Shown in pieces: positions 17,051 to 33,062 of a DNA stretch of 64,000 nt. Below the pieces are notes generated by a model. It was given only the letters and a program-made list of their open reading frames with translations. It did not search any database and was not told where the DNA came from. The stretch comes from CBDCGS01 sp965216915 (lineage in GTDB: Bacteria > Pseudomonadota > Alphaproteobacteria > UBA828), in contig CBDCGS010000011.1 of NCBI GenBank assembly GCA_965216915.1, positions 1,054,001-1,118,000 of the forward strand. The letters run 5' to 3'. A program made the position numbers and the translations under genes. Numbering within the stretch: the first letter of the stretch is position 1; the number at the start of each line of letters is the position of its first letter.

Positions 17051-18489
17051 GTGGGCACCGAGATGCTCCGATTTGTCGATCTCGCACAACAGGAGCCCGA
17101 CAAGCGCTCGCCGGGGGTCCGTCGCGCCGATTGGGGCGAGGTCTATGAGGATTTCGAGCCTGCGCGTGCCGCCGATCAGGCTGCGCGCTGCTCTCAATGC
17201 GGCGTGCCGTTCTGCCAAATCCACTGTCCGGTCTCGAACAATATTCCGGACTGGCTGATGCTCACGGCCGAGGGCCGCCTGGAGGAGGCCTACGAGGTTT
17301 CGGCCGCGACCAACAACATGCCCGAGATTTGCGGGCGCATTTGCCCGCAGGACCGGCTCTGCGAAGGCAATTGCGTGATCGAGAAAGGCTTCGAATCGGT
17401 CACCATCGGTGCGGTCGAACGCCACATCACCGATACCGCGTTCCGTGCCGGCTGGGTCAAGCCCCCCAAGCCGCGGGTCGAGCGCCGCGAATCGGTGGGC
17501 ATCATCGGCGCCGGACCCGGCGGGATGACGGCGGCCGAGGAGCTACGCCGCCGCGGCTATCGGGTGCACGTCTACGACCGTTACGACCGGATTGGGGGCC
17601 TGCTCATCTACGGCATCCCGAACTTCAAGCTCGAGAAGGAGATCGTGCAACGCCGGGCCGACCTCCTGATCGAAGGCGGCGTCCAATTCCATCTCGATTT
17701 CGAGGTGGGCCGCGAGTGCTCGCTCGCCGATCTCCGCGCTGAGCACGATGCCGTGCTGATCGCCACCGGCGCCTACAAGGCGCGCGACATCAAGGTGCCG
17801 GGTATCGGGCTCGGCAACGTGTTCCAGGCGATGGCGTATCTGATGGCGAGCAACCGCAAGGGCCTCGGCGACGAGGTGCCCACCTTCGACGACGGCACCT
17901 TGGATGCGCGCGGCAAAAACGTCGTTGTGATCGGCGGCGGCGACACCGCGATGGATTGCGTGCGCACCGCGGTGCGTCAAGGTGCACGCTCCGTGCGCTG
18001 CCTTTATCGGCGTGATCGCGCGAACATGCCCGGCTCCATGCAGGAGGTACGCCATGCGGAGGAGGAGGGGGTCGAGTTCGTCTGGCTGTCGGCGCCCGAG
18101 GCCTTCCTCGGCGACGGTGCGGTGAGCGGCGTCCGTGCGGTGCGCATCCATCTTGGCGTCGCCGACGCCGGTGGTCGACAAACGCCGCAGCCGATCCCGG
18201 GCTCCAGCTACGCCGTCGACGCCGATCTCGCGATCAAAGCACTCGGCTTCGACCCGGAGGACCTGCCACAGCTTTTCGGCGCGCCGGACCTCAAGACGAC
18301 GCGCTGGGGGACGATCTTGATTGACTGGCGCACCATGATGAGCAGTTTGGACGGCGTCTTTGCCGTCGGCGACATCGTTCGCGGTGCCTCGCTTGTCGTG
18401 TGGGCCATCAAGGATGGCCGCGACGCCGCCGTCTCGATCGATCGCTACATCCAGCGCAAGGCCGTGGACATCGCGGCGGAGGGTGCGGC

Positions 18490-18493
<4 letters not shown>
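17051..18493 (+). CDS. gltD: glutamate synthase small subunit
   Basis: NADPH-dependent small subunit of glutamate synthase, which moves electrons to the large subunit for glutamate formation. The product is 480 residues from the GTG at 17051, placed 7 bases after a GGGAGG ribosome-binding sequence; ATG 17063 is the alternative. The N-terminal Fe-S region has CSQCGVPFCQIHC (Cys47, 50, 55, 59) and CGRICPQDRLCEGNC. FAD-binding GAGPGGMTAAEEL and NADPH-binding VIGGGDTAMDC follow, with the C-terminal FAVGDIVRG. It precedes gltB with a 4-bp overlap, the reverse of the E. coli order. Confidence 0.97.
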
Positions 18494-22995
<4,502 letters not shown>

Positions 22996-23067
22996 GCACC
23001 CGAACGGGGCTTGTTCCGCCATGGAGAGCACCATATTGAAGGGCAAGGTGCCGGAAGGGAGTGCTCT

Positions 23068-24819
23068 GTGACGAGCTCCACGATCAAGCGCAAGCTGGCG
23101 ACGATCCTCGCAGCGGACGTTGCGGGATATAGCCGTCTCATGAGCGAGAACGAGGAGGACACGCTGCGTGCGCTCGGCGCGAGCCGAGCGGTGTTCGATC
23201 GCCTCGTCGCGAACCATGACGGCCGCATTTTCAATACCGCCGGCGACAGCATCGTGGCCGAGTTTGCGAGCCCCGTGGAGGCCGTGCGCTGCGCCACGGA
23301 GGTTCAGGACGAGCTTGCGGTGCAAAATACGGACGTGCCACCGGCGAGGCGTATGCGCTTTCGCATCGGTGTGCACCTCGGCGACGTCATGGTCGATGGC
23401 GACAACCTGCTCGGCGATGGCGTCAACGTCGCCGCGCGCCTTGAGGCCTTGGCTGAGCCCGGCGGACTGACGATCTCGAGCGCCGTGCACGATCACGTCG
23501 ACGGCAAGCTCTCTCTCACCTTCGCGTTCGATGGCGAGAAATCGGTCAAGAACATCGCCCGTCCCGTCCCGGTGTACCGGCTGGTCACCGAAGGTGGTGC
23601 CGACGAGAGCGAGCCCGCGGCGGCGCCCGAGGCGACCGGCGCGCGGCCCTCGATCGCCGTGTTGCCATTCGAGAATCTCGGCGGCGACCGCGAACAGGAC
23701 TATTTCGCCGACGGCATTTCCGAAGACTTGATCACCGAGCTCGCGCGCTTCCAGGAGCTCAGCGTGGTCGCGCGCAACACGACCTTCGCCTACAAAGGCA
23801 AGGCCACGAACATCAAGGATGTCGGGCGCGAGCTCGGCGTGCGCTACGTGTTGGAGGGGAGTGTGCGCCGCGCCGGGAACAGGGTGCGCGTGACCGCGCA
23901 GCTTATCGATGCGCGCACGGGTCACCATGTCTGGGCCGAGCGTTTCGACCGTGATGTCGAGGATTTGTTCGCGGTCCAGGACGAGGTCACCCAACGGATC
24001 ATCGCGACCATCGCGCCGACGTTGGAAGCCACCGAGCGCAAGCGCGTGCGCGGAGCAGACCGCACCGACAATATGCAGGCCTACGATCTCGCGCTGCGCG
24101 CACGCGAGTTTTGGTTCCGCTTCACGGCCGAGGACAATTTAGAGGCGCGACGTCTCTACGAGCGGGCGATCGAGCTCGATCCGGATTTTGCACGGGCCTA
24201 TGCCGGCCTCGCCTGGACCTACCTCACCGAGCGCGACGAGGGTTGGACGGAGGACCCGGAGGCAGCGTTGGCTGCGGCCGCCGAGAGCGCCCGTCTGGCA
24301 GCGCAAGCCAACCCCGCCTCACATTCCGCCTGGCTCATTCAGGGCTGGGTGCAGCGCGCCCAAGGCGAGCTGGAACGTGCCGCCTCGTCGATCGAGCGGG
24401 CCATCGAGCTCAATCCCAATGACGCTGACAGCTACATCTTTCTCGCCAATTCGAAGCTCAACCTTGGCGAGCCCGCGGAGGCGATTGCGCTTTGCGAACG
24501 TGCGATCGCGCTGTCTCCGCACCCACCCGTCTGGTACGCGGCGTCCTACGGCTCGGCGCTCTACTTGGCACACCGCTATGAGGACGCCATCGCCACGCTC
24601 CAGGGCCACGAACGGATGCCCATGGCGCAACGGTTCCTCGCGATGAGCCACGCGCAGCTCGGCCATCAGGCACAGGCCGAAGAGGCCATGCGTGCGTTCC
24701 TTGTGCGCTACCCCGACTTCTCCACCGCCGCGTTCTTCGAGGAGCACCTCGTGTTTCGCCGGGATGAGGATCGCACGCACTACCGCGAGGGCATGCAGAA
24801 GGCGGGCTTCCCCGATTGA
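23068..24819 (+). CDS. class III adenylate/guanylate cyclase with TolB-like and TPR regions
   Basis: A predicted soluble cyclic-nucleotide synthase. The GTG at 23068 follows a GGAAGGGAG ribosome-binding site by 6 bases and gives 583 residues. The cyclase domain (about 1-170) keeps both metal aspartates (ILAADVAGYS and NTAGDSIVAEF) and the transition-state Asn/Arg in GDGVNVAARLE. A TolB-like amino-terminal-type domain follows (SIAVLPFENLGGD, DGISEDLITELARF), then TPR-like repeats from about residue 330 to the end. No membrane segment is visible. This multi-domain type is common and often multi-copy in alphaproteobacteria; the signal it reads is unknown. It stands alone after gltB. Confidence 0.9.
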   Translation: MTSSTIKRKLATILAADVAGYSRLMSENEEDTLRALGASRAVFDRLVANHDGRIFNTAGDSIVAEFASPVEAVRCATEVQDELAVQNTDVPPARRMRFRIGVHLGDVMVDGDNLLGDGVNVAARLEALAEPGGLTISSAVHDHVDGKLSLTFAFDGEKSVKNIARPVPVYRLVTEGGADESEPAAAPEATGARPSIAVLPFENLGGDREQDYFADGISEDLITELARFQELSVVARNTTFAYKGKATNIKDVGRELGVRYVLEGSVRRAGNRVRVTAQLIDARTGHHVWAERFDRDVEDLFAVQDEVTQRIIATIAPTLEATERKRVRGADRTDNMQAYDLALRAREFWFRFTAEDNLEARRLYERAIELDPDFARAYAGLAWTYLTERDEGWTEDPEAALAAAAESARLAAQANPASHSAWLIQGWVQRAQGELERAASSIERAIELNPNDADSYIFLANSKLNLGEPAEAIALCERAIALSPHPPVWYAASYGSALYLAHRYEDAIATLQGHERMPMAQRFLAMSHAQLGHQAQAEEAMRAFLVRYPDFSTAAFFEEHLVFRRDEDRTHYREGMQKAGFPD

Positions 24820-24887
24820 CCGGCGCGCGCCGGCGAGGAGGCGCCGCGGCTGTTGACACGCGGCCTGGTTCGGCGTTTGTGACGCTC

Positions 24888-26012
24888 ATGTCTGCTCTGT
24901 TCGAACCGCTCACCCTCCGCGCGCTTCGCCTGCCGAACCGCGTGATTGTCAGCCCCATGTGCCAGTACAGCGCCGAAGATGGTCGCGCGACCGATTGGCA
25001 TTTGATGCATCTCGGCCAACTCGCCCTCTCGGGCGCCGGCGCGCTCTTCGTCGAAGCGACGGCGGTCGAGCCGGCGGGCCGCATCTCGCCCCATTGCCTC
25101 GGCCTCTATTCCGACGAGACCGAGGCTGCGCTTGCGCGCGTCTTGAAGGCGGTGCGCCGCTACAGCGACATTCCGATCGGCTTGCAGTTGGCCCACGCCG
25201 GACGCAAGGCCGCCTCCCGGGTGCCGTGGCGGGGTGGCGGCCCGCTCGGCGCGGACGACGCGCGGTGGCCCGTGGTGGGGCCATCGGCCGCGCCCTTCGC
25301 CGAGGGATGGCAGACACCTGCCGCGCTCGATCAAGAGGCGATGGATGCCCTGCGCACCACCTTCGCGGCCGCGACCGAGCGCGCAGCGCGACTGGGTTTC
25401 GACCTGCTCGAGCTGCATGCGGCACACGGCTATCTGCTGAGCGAGTTCCTATCGCCGCACGCCAACATGCGCGACGATCTTTATGGCGGCTCGGCGCAGA
25501 ACCGCATGCGCTTTCCGCTGGAGACCTTCGACGCCGTTCGGGCGGTCTGGCCCGCCGAGCGGCCGTTCGGTGTTCGGTACAACGGCACCGATTGGGCCGA
25601 AGGCGGCGTTACGACGGATGACGCGGTCGGGTTTGCGGCGGCGTTGAAGCAGCGCGGCTGCGACTATGTGTGTGTCTCGGGTGGCGGCAACACGCCGCGT
25701 GCCGACGTACCACTCGAAGCCGGCTATCAGGTCCCGTTCGCGGCCCATGTGCGCGCGGAGACGGGCCTCGCGACGATGGCGGTGGGGCTGATCGTCGATC
25801 CCAAGCAGGCGGAGGCGATCGTCTCGAGCGGTGAGGCCGACTGCGTCGCTCTCGCCCGGGGTTTCCTCGACAACCCCCGCTGGGTGTGGCACGCCGCGGA
25901 AGAGCTCGGTGCGACGCTCGCCGTGACCCCGCAATATGAGCGCGCTCGTCCTCCCAAATGGCCGGGCGCCGGCTACATCAGACCGGGGCGGCCGGCGGCG
26001 ACCGGTTCGTGA
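24888..26012 (+). CDS. NADH:flavin oxidoreductase, old yellow enzyme family (YqjM-like)
   Basis: FMN-dependent ene-reductase of about 374 residues from ATG 24888; a GTG at 24879 is also possible. Features match the thermophilic-like/YqjM subclass: NRVIVSPMCQYSA with the redox-tuning Cys, GLQLAHAGRKAS, and LLELHAAHGYLLSEFLSPHANMR-type segments around the substrate His pair. The barrel C-terminus has a CVSGGG phosphate loop and VALARGFLDNPRW. It probably reduces activated alkenes or quinone-like compounds; the physiological substrate cannot be told from sequence. It converges on acnA with 16 bp between them. Confidence 0.94.
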   Translation: MSALFEPLTLRALRLPNRVIVSPMCQYSAEDGRATDWHLMHLGQLALSGAGALFVEATAVEPAGRISPHCLGLYSDETEAALARVLKAVRRYSDIPIGLQLAHAGRKAASRVPWRGGGPLGADDARWPVVGPSAAPFAEGWQTPAALDQEAMDALRTTFAAATERAARLGFDLLELHAAHGYLLSEFLSPHANMRDDLYGGSAQNRMRFPLETFDAVRAVWPAERPFGVRYNGTDWAEGGVTTDDAVGFAAALKQRGCDYVCVSGGGNTPRADVPLEAGYQVPFAAHVRAETGLATMAVGLIVDPKQAEAIVSSGEADCVALARGFLDNPRWVWHAAEELGATLAVTPQYERARPPKWPGAGYIRPGRPAATGS

Positions 26013-26028
26013 CCTTCCAAGAACCTGC

Positions 26029-28725
<2,697 letters not shown>

Positions 28726-28800
28726 AGCGCTCTCTCCTCATGGTGCTTCGGCGGGGTCGCCGCGGAGGGCACTCTACCACCGGTCCATGGCGCGCGAAAT

Positions 28801-29676
28801 TCAGCGGCTGTTGCAAGCGGCGACAAAGCGGCACATCGCGTCGAAGACCGGTTCTTGTGCCTGGTCGTGTGGAATGTGCGCGCAAGCGGGAAGCAGCAGC
28901 GTCTCCACCGGGCCGGCAACATGATCCGCGATCAGATCGAGCTGCGCCGGTGTGCCGTATTCGTCGTCCTCGCCTTGGATCGCGAGCACGGGCGCACGGA
29001 CTTGCGAGAGGCGCTCGACGATCGACCAGTCGCGAAACGCCGGGGATAACCAGATGTCCGCCCACCCGTTGAACATCGTTTCCGTGTTGTCGCCGTGATA
29101 GTGCTCGAGCTTCCGCGCCAATTGACCCGCGTCGAACGCATCGCGGGCCGCACGCACACCTGCGAGAGACAGCTCCTCCACAACCACATGGGCCGCCTCG
29201 GTGACAACGCCGGCCGTGCGATCCGGATAGGCCGCGGCGAACAGCAGCGCGATCGAGCCGCCGTCGCTGTGACCAACGAGGATGGCGCGCTCGACTCCGA
29301 ATTGGTCGAGTACGTCGGGCAGCGCGTGGGCCTCACGTTCCAGGAAATCCGGCTCGCGCGGGGCGCGCAGCGTCTCCGATCCACCATGGCCGAGACGCTC
29401 GTAAATGATCGCGTTGCAATCGGTGGCATCCGCGAGCCGTTGTGGGAAGCTTCGCCAGAGGGCGATGCACCCGAGCCCCTCATGCAAGAACACGAGGGTC
29501 ATCGCGTGTTTCGGTCCAAAGCCATAGGCGTGTGCGCGCAAGCGGTGGCCGCCCGCACGAATGTCGAGAAGCGGCGAATCGTGGGTGGACGCACGCGTCC
29601 GGCCCGTGAGCTTGGTCTCTCGCAGGGCCGAGTAGGTCGATGGTCGTCGGAAGCGTGGCCAGAAACGAAACACCAT
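28801..29676 (-). CDS. alpha/beta-fold hydrolase
   Basis: Predicted hydrolase of 291 residues. The nucleophile elbow is GHSDGGS, the probable acid is in the QGEDDEYG stretch and the catalytic His in CAHIPHDQ, giving a complete Ser-Asp-His triad. An oxyanion-like FLHEGLG follows the first strand. The N-terminal ~40 residues are basic and atypical, so the real start may be further downstream. Substrate is not predictable; the family includes esterases and haloperoxidase-like enzymes. It is on the same strand as acnA, 75 bp upstream, and diverges from ccmA. Confidence 0.85.
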   Translation of the reverse strand: MVFRFWPRFRRPSTYSALRETKLTGRTRASTHDSPLLDIRAGGHRLRAHAYGFGPKHAMTLVFLHEGLGCIALWRSFPQRLADATDCNAIIYERLGHGGSETLRAPREPDFLEREAHALPDVLDQFGVERAILVGHSDGGSIALLFAAAYPDRTAGVVTEAAHVVVEELSLAGVRAARDAFDAGQLARKLEHYHGDNTETMFNGWADIWLSPAFRDWSIVERLSQVRAPVLAIQGEDDEYGTPAQLDLIADHVAGPVETLLLPACAHIPHDQAQEPVFDAMCRFVAACNSR

Positions 29677-29714
29677 TCGCCCGTCTTGTCGCGTGTGCGG
29701 CCCGCCGATAGGGT

Positions 29715-30458
29715 ATGCGCGTTCAGGTTCTAAGCGCCGCGCGCAGGGGGTGCAACATATCTGGCGGTGCCAACGGATCGACCGCTGCGGCCTTGGAGGC
29801 GCATGACCTCGCCTGCATCAGGGGCGAGCGGCCAGTGTTTTCCGGCGTCTCCTTTCGCCTCGAGCCCGGCGGTGCGCTCATCCTCGTGGGCCCGAACGGT
29901 GTCGGAAAATCGAGCCTGCTGCGAATTCTTGCGGGCTTCCTCAAGCCCGTGGGCGGCCATGTGAGCTGGGGTGGTGTGACCGTCGACGATGACTGGGAAG
30001 CGCACCGCGCGCGCATCCACTATGTCGGCCATCTCGAGGCCGTGAAGCGCGCCTTCACGGCGGCCGAGAACCTCAGGACGTGGGCGGGCATGCGCGCCCA
30101 GGTGGGCGCGATCGATACCGCGCTCGCCCGCCTCGGCTTGGAGGCGCTCGCGGATGTCCCTGCGCGCTTTCTTTCGGCGGGCCAAAAGCGTCGCTTGGCG
30201 CTCGCGCGCCTTGCGGCGACAGTCGCTCCGGTGTGGCTGCTCGATGAGCCGACCGTGACCCTGGATCACGCGTCGGCGGAGCGTGTGGCCACGCTGATCG
30301 CCGACCACCGCGCTGCCGGTGGCATGGTGATCGTCGCGACGCATGCCGAGCTTGGCTTGCACGATGCCGCCACGCTCGACATGACGGGGCATGCTGTCAC
30401 CTCGGACGCGCTGCTCGGCGATCCGGACGACCCCCTCGCCGTGGACGATGTCTGGTGA
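29715..30458 (+). CDS. ccmA: heme exporter ATP-binding protein CcmA
   Basis: ATPase of the CcmABCD complex, which releases heme-loaded CcmE for cytochrome c assembly. Walker A GPNGVGKSS, signature LSAGQKRRLALARL and Walker B VWLLDEP are present; the Gln in the signature is usual for CcmA. The start is uncertain: ATG 29715 gives 247 residues with a ~26-residue non-homologous leader, while TTG 29793 would start directly before the first strand (EAHDLACIRG). It is the first gene of the ccm operon and overlaps ccmB by 4 bp. Confidence 0.93.
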   Translation: MRVQVLSAARRGCNISGGANGSTAAALEAHDLACIRGERPVFSGVSFRLEPGGALILVGPNGVGKSSLLRILAGFLKPVGGHVSWGGVTVDDDWEAHRARIHYVGHLEAVKRAFTAAENLRTWAGMRAQVGAIDTALARLGLEALADVPARFLSAGQKRRLALARLAATVAPVWLLDEPTVTLDHASAERVATLIADHRAAGGMVIVATHAELGLHDAATLDMTGHAVTSDALLGDPDDPLAVDDVW

Positions 30459-31120
30459 AGCCGTTCTTCAGCTTGGTGCGCCGCGATCTTCGGCTTGCGC
30501 TGCGCGGCGGTATCGGCAGCCTGATTGCCGTTGTGTTCTTCGTCATCGCGGTGAGCTTGTTTCCGCTTGGGGTCGGGCCCGAGGCCGTGCTGCTCGAGCG
30601 CATCGCGCCGGGTGTCCTTTGGGTCGCGGCTCTGCTCGCGACGATGCTGTCGCTGGATCGCCTCTTTCAGGAAGATTTCGAGGACGGCAATCTGGAACTC
30701 CTCGCCTTGGGGCCGCTGCCACTCGAGGTGACGGTGCTGGCGAAGGCGCTGGCCCACTGGCTCACCACCGGGCTTCCGCTGATCGTCGTCGCCCCGGTTT
30801 TGGCCGTGCTGATGAACATGAGCCCGGAGGGATTTGTCGTTCTTCTTTTGTCCCTCCTGATCGGAACGCCGATCTTGAGCTTGATCGGCTCCATGGGGGC
30901 GGCGCTCACGGTTGGCTTGCGTCGGGGCGGCGTGCTCATGTCGCTCCTCGTCTTGCCGCTCTACGTGCCGGTCCTGATTTTTGGGGTCGGGGCGGTCGAA
31001 AGCGCGATATTTGGGCTTGGCGCCCGCTCTAACCTGCTTATCCTGGCGGGTGGCCTGGTCGGCAGCGTCGCGCTGACGCCCTGGGCTTCGGCCGCGGCGC
31101 TCAGGCTGGCATTGGAATAG
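30455..31120 (+). CDS. ccmB: heme exporter membrane protein CcmB
   Basis: Membrane subunit of the CcmABCD ABC-type complex in cytochrome c maturation. The 221-residue protein shows six hydrophobic segments and the CcmB-type LDRLFQEDFEDGNLELLAL motif in the first cytoplasmic loop. It starts with GTG at 30455, overlapping the ccmA stop by 4 bp, so translation is probably coupled. ccmC follows 7 bp downstream. Confidence 0.95.
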   Translation: MKPFFSLVRRDLRLALRGGIGSLIAVVFFVIAVSLFPLGVGPEAVLLERIAPGVLWVAALLATMLSLDRLFQEDFEDGNLELLALGPLPLEVTVLAKALAHWLTTGLPLIVVAPVLAVLMNMSPEGFVVLLLSLLIGTPILSLIGSMGAALTVGLRRGGVLMSLLVLPLYVPVLIFGVGAVESAIFGLGARSNLLILAGGLVGSVALTPWASAAALRLALE

Positions 31121-31127
31121 GGCAAGG

Positions 31128-31916
31128 ATGGCCACTCAAGCGAACGACGCATCGGCCAAGGTGCACGAGAAGCGGGCACGCCGCGCGAAGGTGAGCATTC
31201 ACTTCTTCGCCAATCCCGCGCGTTTCTTGCGCTTTGCCCGCGCGGTGTTTCCATGGGCGGCTGGGATCAGCGCGGCATCGATTGTCGCGGGCCTCGTGCT
31301 CGGTCTCTATGTGGTGCCGTCGGATTATCAGCAGGGTGATGCTTATCGGATCATCTTCGTCCACGTGCCGACGGCGTGGATGGCGCTCTTCATCTACGTC
31401 GCCATGGCGGTGGCGAGCGCGGCCGCGCTGATTTGGCGCCACCCTCTGGCCGATTTGGTGGCGAAGTCGAGCGCACCCGTCGGCGCTTGCTTCACCTTCC
31501 TCGCGTTGTTGACCGGTGCGCTTTGGGGTGAGCCGATGTGGGGCCGGCCCTGGGTGTGGGATGCCCGCATCACTTCGATGCTCGTCCTGTTCTTTTTCTA
31601 TCTCGGTTACATCGCGCTTCACTACGCGTTCGAGGACCCGACCAAGGGTGCGCGGGCGGCCGCAATCTTGGCGCTGGTCGGGGTCATCAACGTGCCGATC
31701 GTCAAGTTTTCGGTCGATTGGTGGAATACGTTGCATCAGCCGGCGACGATCTCGAAGCTTGACGCCCCCTCGATTCACCCGTCGATGGTGGCGCCGCTTC
31801 TTCTCATGGCGCTCGGTTTCACCGCCTACTACTTCACCGTGCTGATTCTGCGCGTGCGCTCGGAAATTGCGGCCCGGCGCATCCGAAATCTCAGGCTCGC
31901 CCAAGTCGGGCAATAG
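31128..31916 (+). CDS. ccmC: heme-handling membrane protein CcmC
   Basis: Inner-membrane protein that loads heme onto CcmE. The 262-residue product has an N-terminal basic extension, then six transmembrane segments. The tryptophan-rich WWD heme-binding motif is WGRPWVWDARITS, and periplasmic histidines are found in IFVHVPTAWM and the HQPATISK loop. It is 7 bp after ccmB. A small unassigned ORF separates it from ccmD, which is unusual because ccmC and ccmD are normally adjacent. Confidence 0.96.
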   Translation: MATQANDASAKVHEKRARRAKVSIHFFANPARFLRFARAVFPWAAGISAASIVAGLVLGLYVVPSDYQQGDAYRIIFVHVPTAWMALFIYVAMAVASAAALIWRHPLADLVAKSSAPVGACFTFLALLTGALWGEPMWGRPWVWDARITSMLVLFFFYLGYIALHYAFEDPTKGARAAAILALVGVINVPIVKFSVDWWNTLHQPATISKLDAPSIHPSMVAPLLLMALGFTAYYFTVLILRVRSEIAARRIRNLRLAQVGQ

Positions 31917-32012
31917 CACGTTCCCCCTTCGTTTCACCCTCTCCTATGTTTCTTTTACGGCTGCCGCGTAGGCTGGATCGGTGGGCTTTGGCCTGCGCGG
32001 TGGGTGAGGATC

Positions 32013-32276
32013 ATGGGCAAGGCGGATTTGGGCCAGGAGATTGTGGTCGGTTTGCGCAACCGCTTGCTCAAGCGCGTGCGCGAGCATGGCGCAAGCCCGA
32101 CGCCGGACCTGGTCGACACCCTCGCCGCGGATGAAGCGGCCGCGCTGCAACAGCAGGAAGAGCGCTACCGTGCCGCCGGCCAAGCCGCGGTTGCGGAGGC
32201 GTTTCAAATGGTGCGCGTCAAGCTTCTCACCGATATCGCCCGCGAAATCTCCAGCGGCGCGACAGGGCGCTCCTGA
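32013..32276 (+). CDS. small uncharacterised protein inside the ccm operon
   Basis: I do not recognise this 87-residue product (90 if the GTG at 32004 is used). It begins MGKADLGQEIVVGLRN and is mostly helical, charged and Ala/Gln-rich, with no signal peptide, membrane segment or Cys/His pattern for heme. GAGGA lies two to three bases before ATG 32013. It is placed 96 bp after ccmC and 136 bp before ccmD, in the same direction, so it would be co-transcribed with cytochrome c maturation genes. It may be a real accessory gene or a chance open frame in GC-rich spacer. Confidence 0.5.
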   Translation: MGKADLGQEIVVGLRNRLLKRVREHGASPTPDLVDTLAADEAAALQQQEERYRAAGQAAVAEAFQMVRVKLLTDIAREISSGATGRS

Positions 32277-32412
32277 CCGAGCCATCTGCCGGGATTTGAC
32301 CGGTGCACTGGACGGCGCATGGGGCCTCCTCTATATGAAGCCACGATTGCCCCAAAAAGGGGCCGAAAACCCAACGCGCCCCGCGGCGCGGGTGTCGGTT
32401 CGACGGTCGGAT

Positions 32413-32619
32413 ATGTCGTTTTTTGAGATGGGCGGCTACGCCGCCTATGTGTGGCCTGCTTTCGGCATCACCGCCGTCGTGATGATCGTGCTTTTGATCA
32501 TAAGCGTGCGCGCCGTGCGCGCGCGCGAAAGGACGCTCAAGGCGCTTGAGGCGGAGCGCGGCATCCGGACGCGACGGGCGGCGGGCGAGACTGGGGACGC
32601 GCCGGAGAGCAAGCCGTGA
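32413..32619 (+). CDS. ccmD: heme exporter small subunit CcmD
   Basis: Small inner-membrane subunit that stabilises CcmABC-CcmE. The 68-residue protein starts MSFFEMGGYAAYVWPAFG, with the Gly-Tyr-Ala-x-Tyr-Val-Trp pattern of CcmD. One transmembrane helix (about residues 15-33) follows, then a basic cytoplasmic tail. ATG 32413 was chosen; the open frame extends further upstream but without similarity. Its stop overlaps the GTG start of ccmE by 4 bp. Confidence 0.9.
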   Translation: MSFFEMGGYAAYVWPAFGITAVVMIVLLIISVRAVRARERTLKALEAERGIRTRRAAGETGDAPESKP

Positions 32620-33062
32620 AACGCAAGCATCGCAGGTTCTTGATCGTCGGGCTCGGCATGGCGGCGCTGGGCCTCGCCGTCGGCCTCGTCCTGCTCGCGT
32701 TCGACGAGAACCTCGTTTTCTTCTTCAGCCCGACCCAGGTGCAGGAGAAGGAGTTCGCCCCGGACCAGCGGGTCAGGATTGGCGGTCTGGTCGAGGAAAA
32801 TAGCGTCGTCCGCGACGCTGACGGATTGACACACCGTTTCACGGTCACCGATCTGGCGCATAGTGTTCCTGTCACCTATTCGGGATTGCTGCCGGATCTA
32901 TTTGGACCCGGCCAAGGGGTTGTCGTCGAGGGCTACATGCGGAGCGGCGTGTTCGAGGCGACTGAGGTGCTGGCGAAGCACGACGAGAACTATATGCCGA
33001 AGGAGGTCGCCGACGCGCTCAAGGCGTCCGGCGAGTGGAAGGGCGAGGACGCGGGCGAATGA
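32616..33062 (+). CDS. ccmE: heme chaperone CcmE
   Basis: Periplasmic heme chaperone anchored by one N-terminal helix. The 148-residue protein has a basic start, a hydrophobic segment (about residues 8-28) and an OB-fold domain. The heme-linking motif is HDENY, with the covalent His122 and Tyr126. It starts with GTG overlapping ccmD by 4 bp and ends in an ATGA overlap with ccmF, so the block ccmD-E-F is tightly coupled. Confidence 0.97.
   Translation: MKRKHRRFLIVGLGMAALGLAVGLVLLAFDENLVFFFSPTQVQEKEFAPDQRVRIGGLVEENSVVRDADGLTHRFTVTDLAHSVPVTYSGLLPDLFGPGQGVVVEGYMRSGVFEATEVLAKHDENYMPKEVADALKASGEWKGEDAGE

Noticed and set aside
24853..24881. Promoter of the OYE gene (TTGACA)
   Set aside because: The -35 is perfect, but at 17-bp spacing the -10 position is TTTGTG, too far from consensus.
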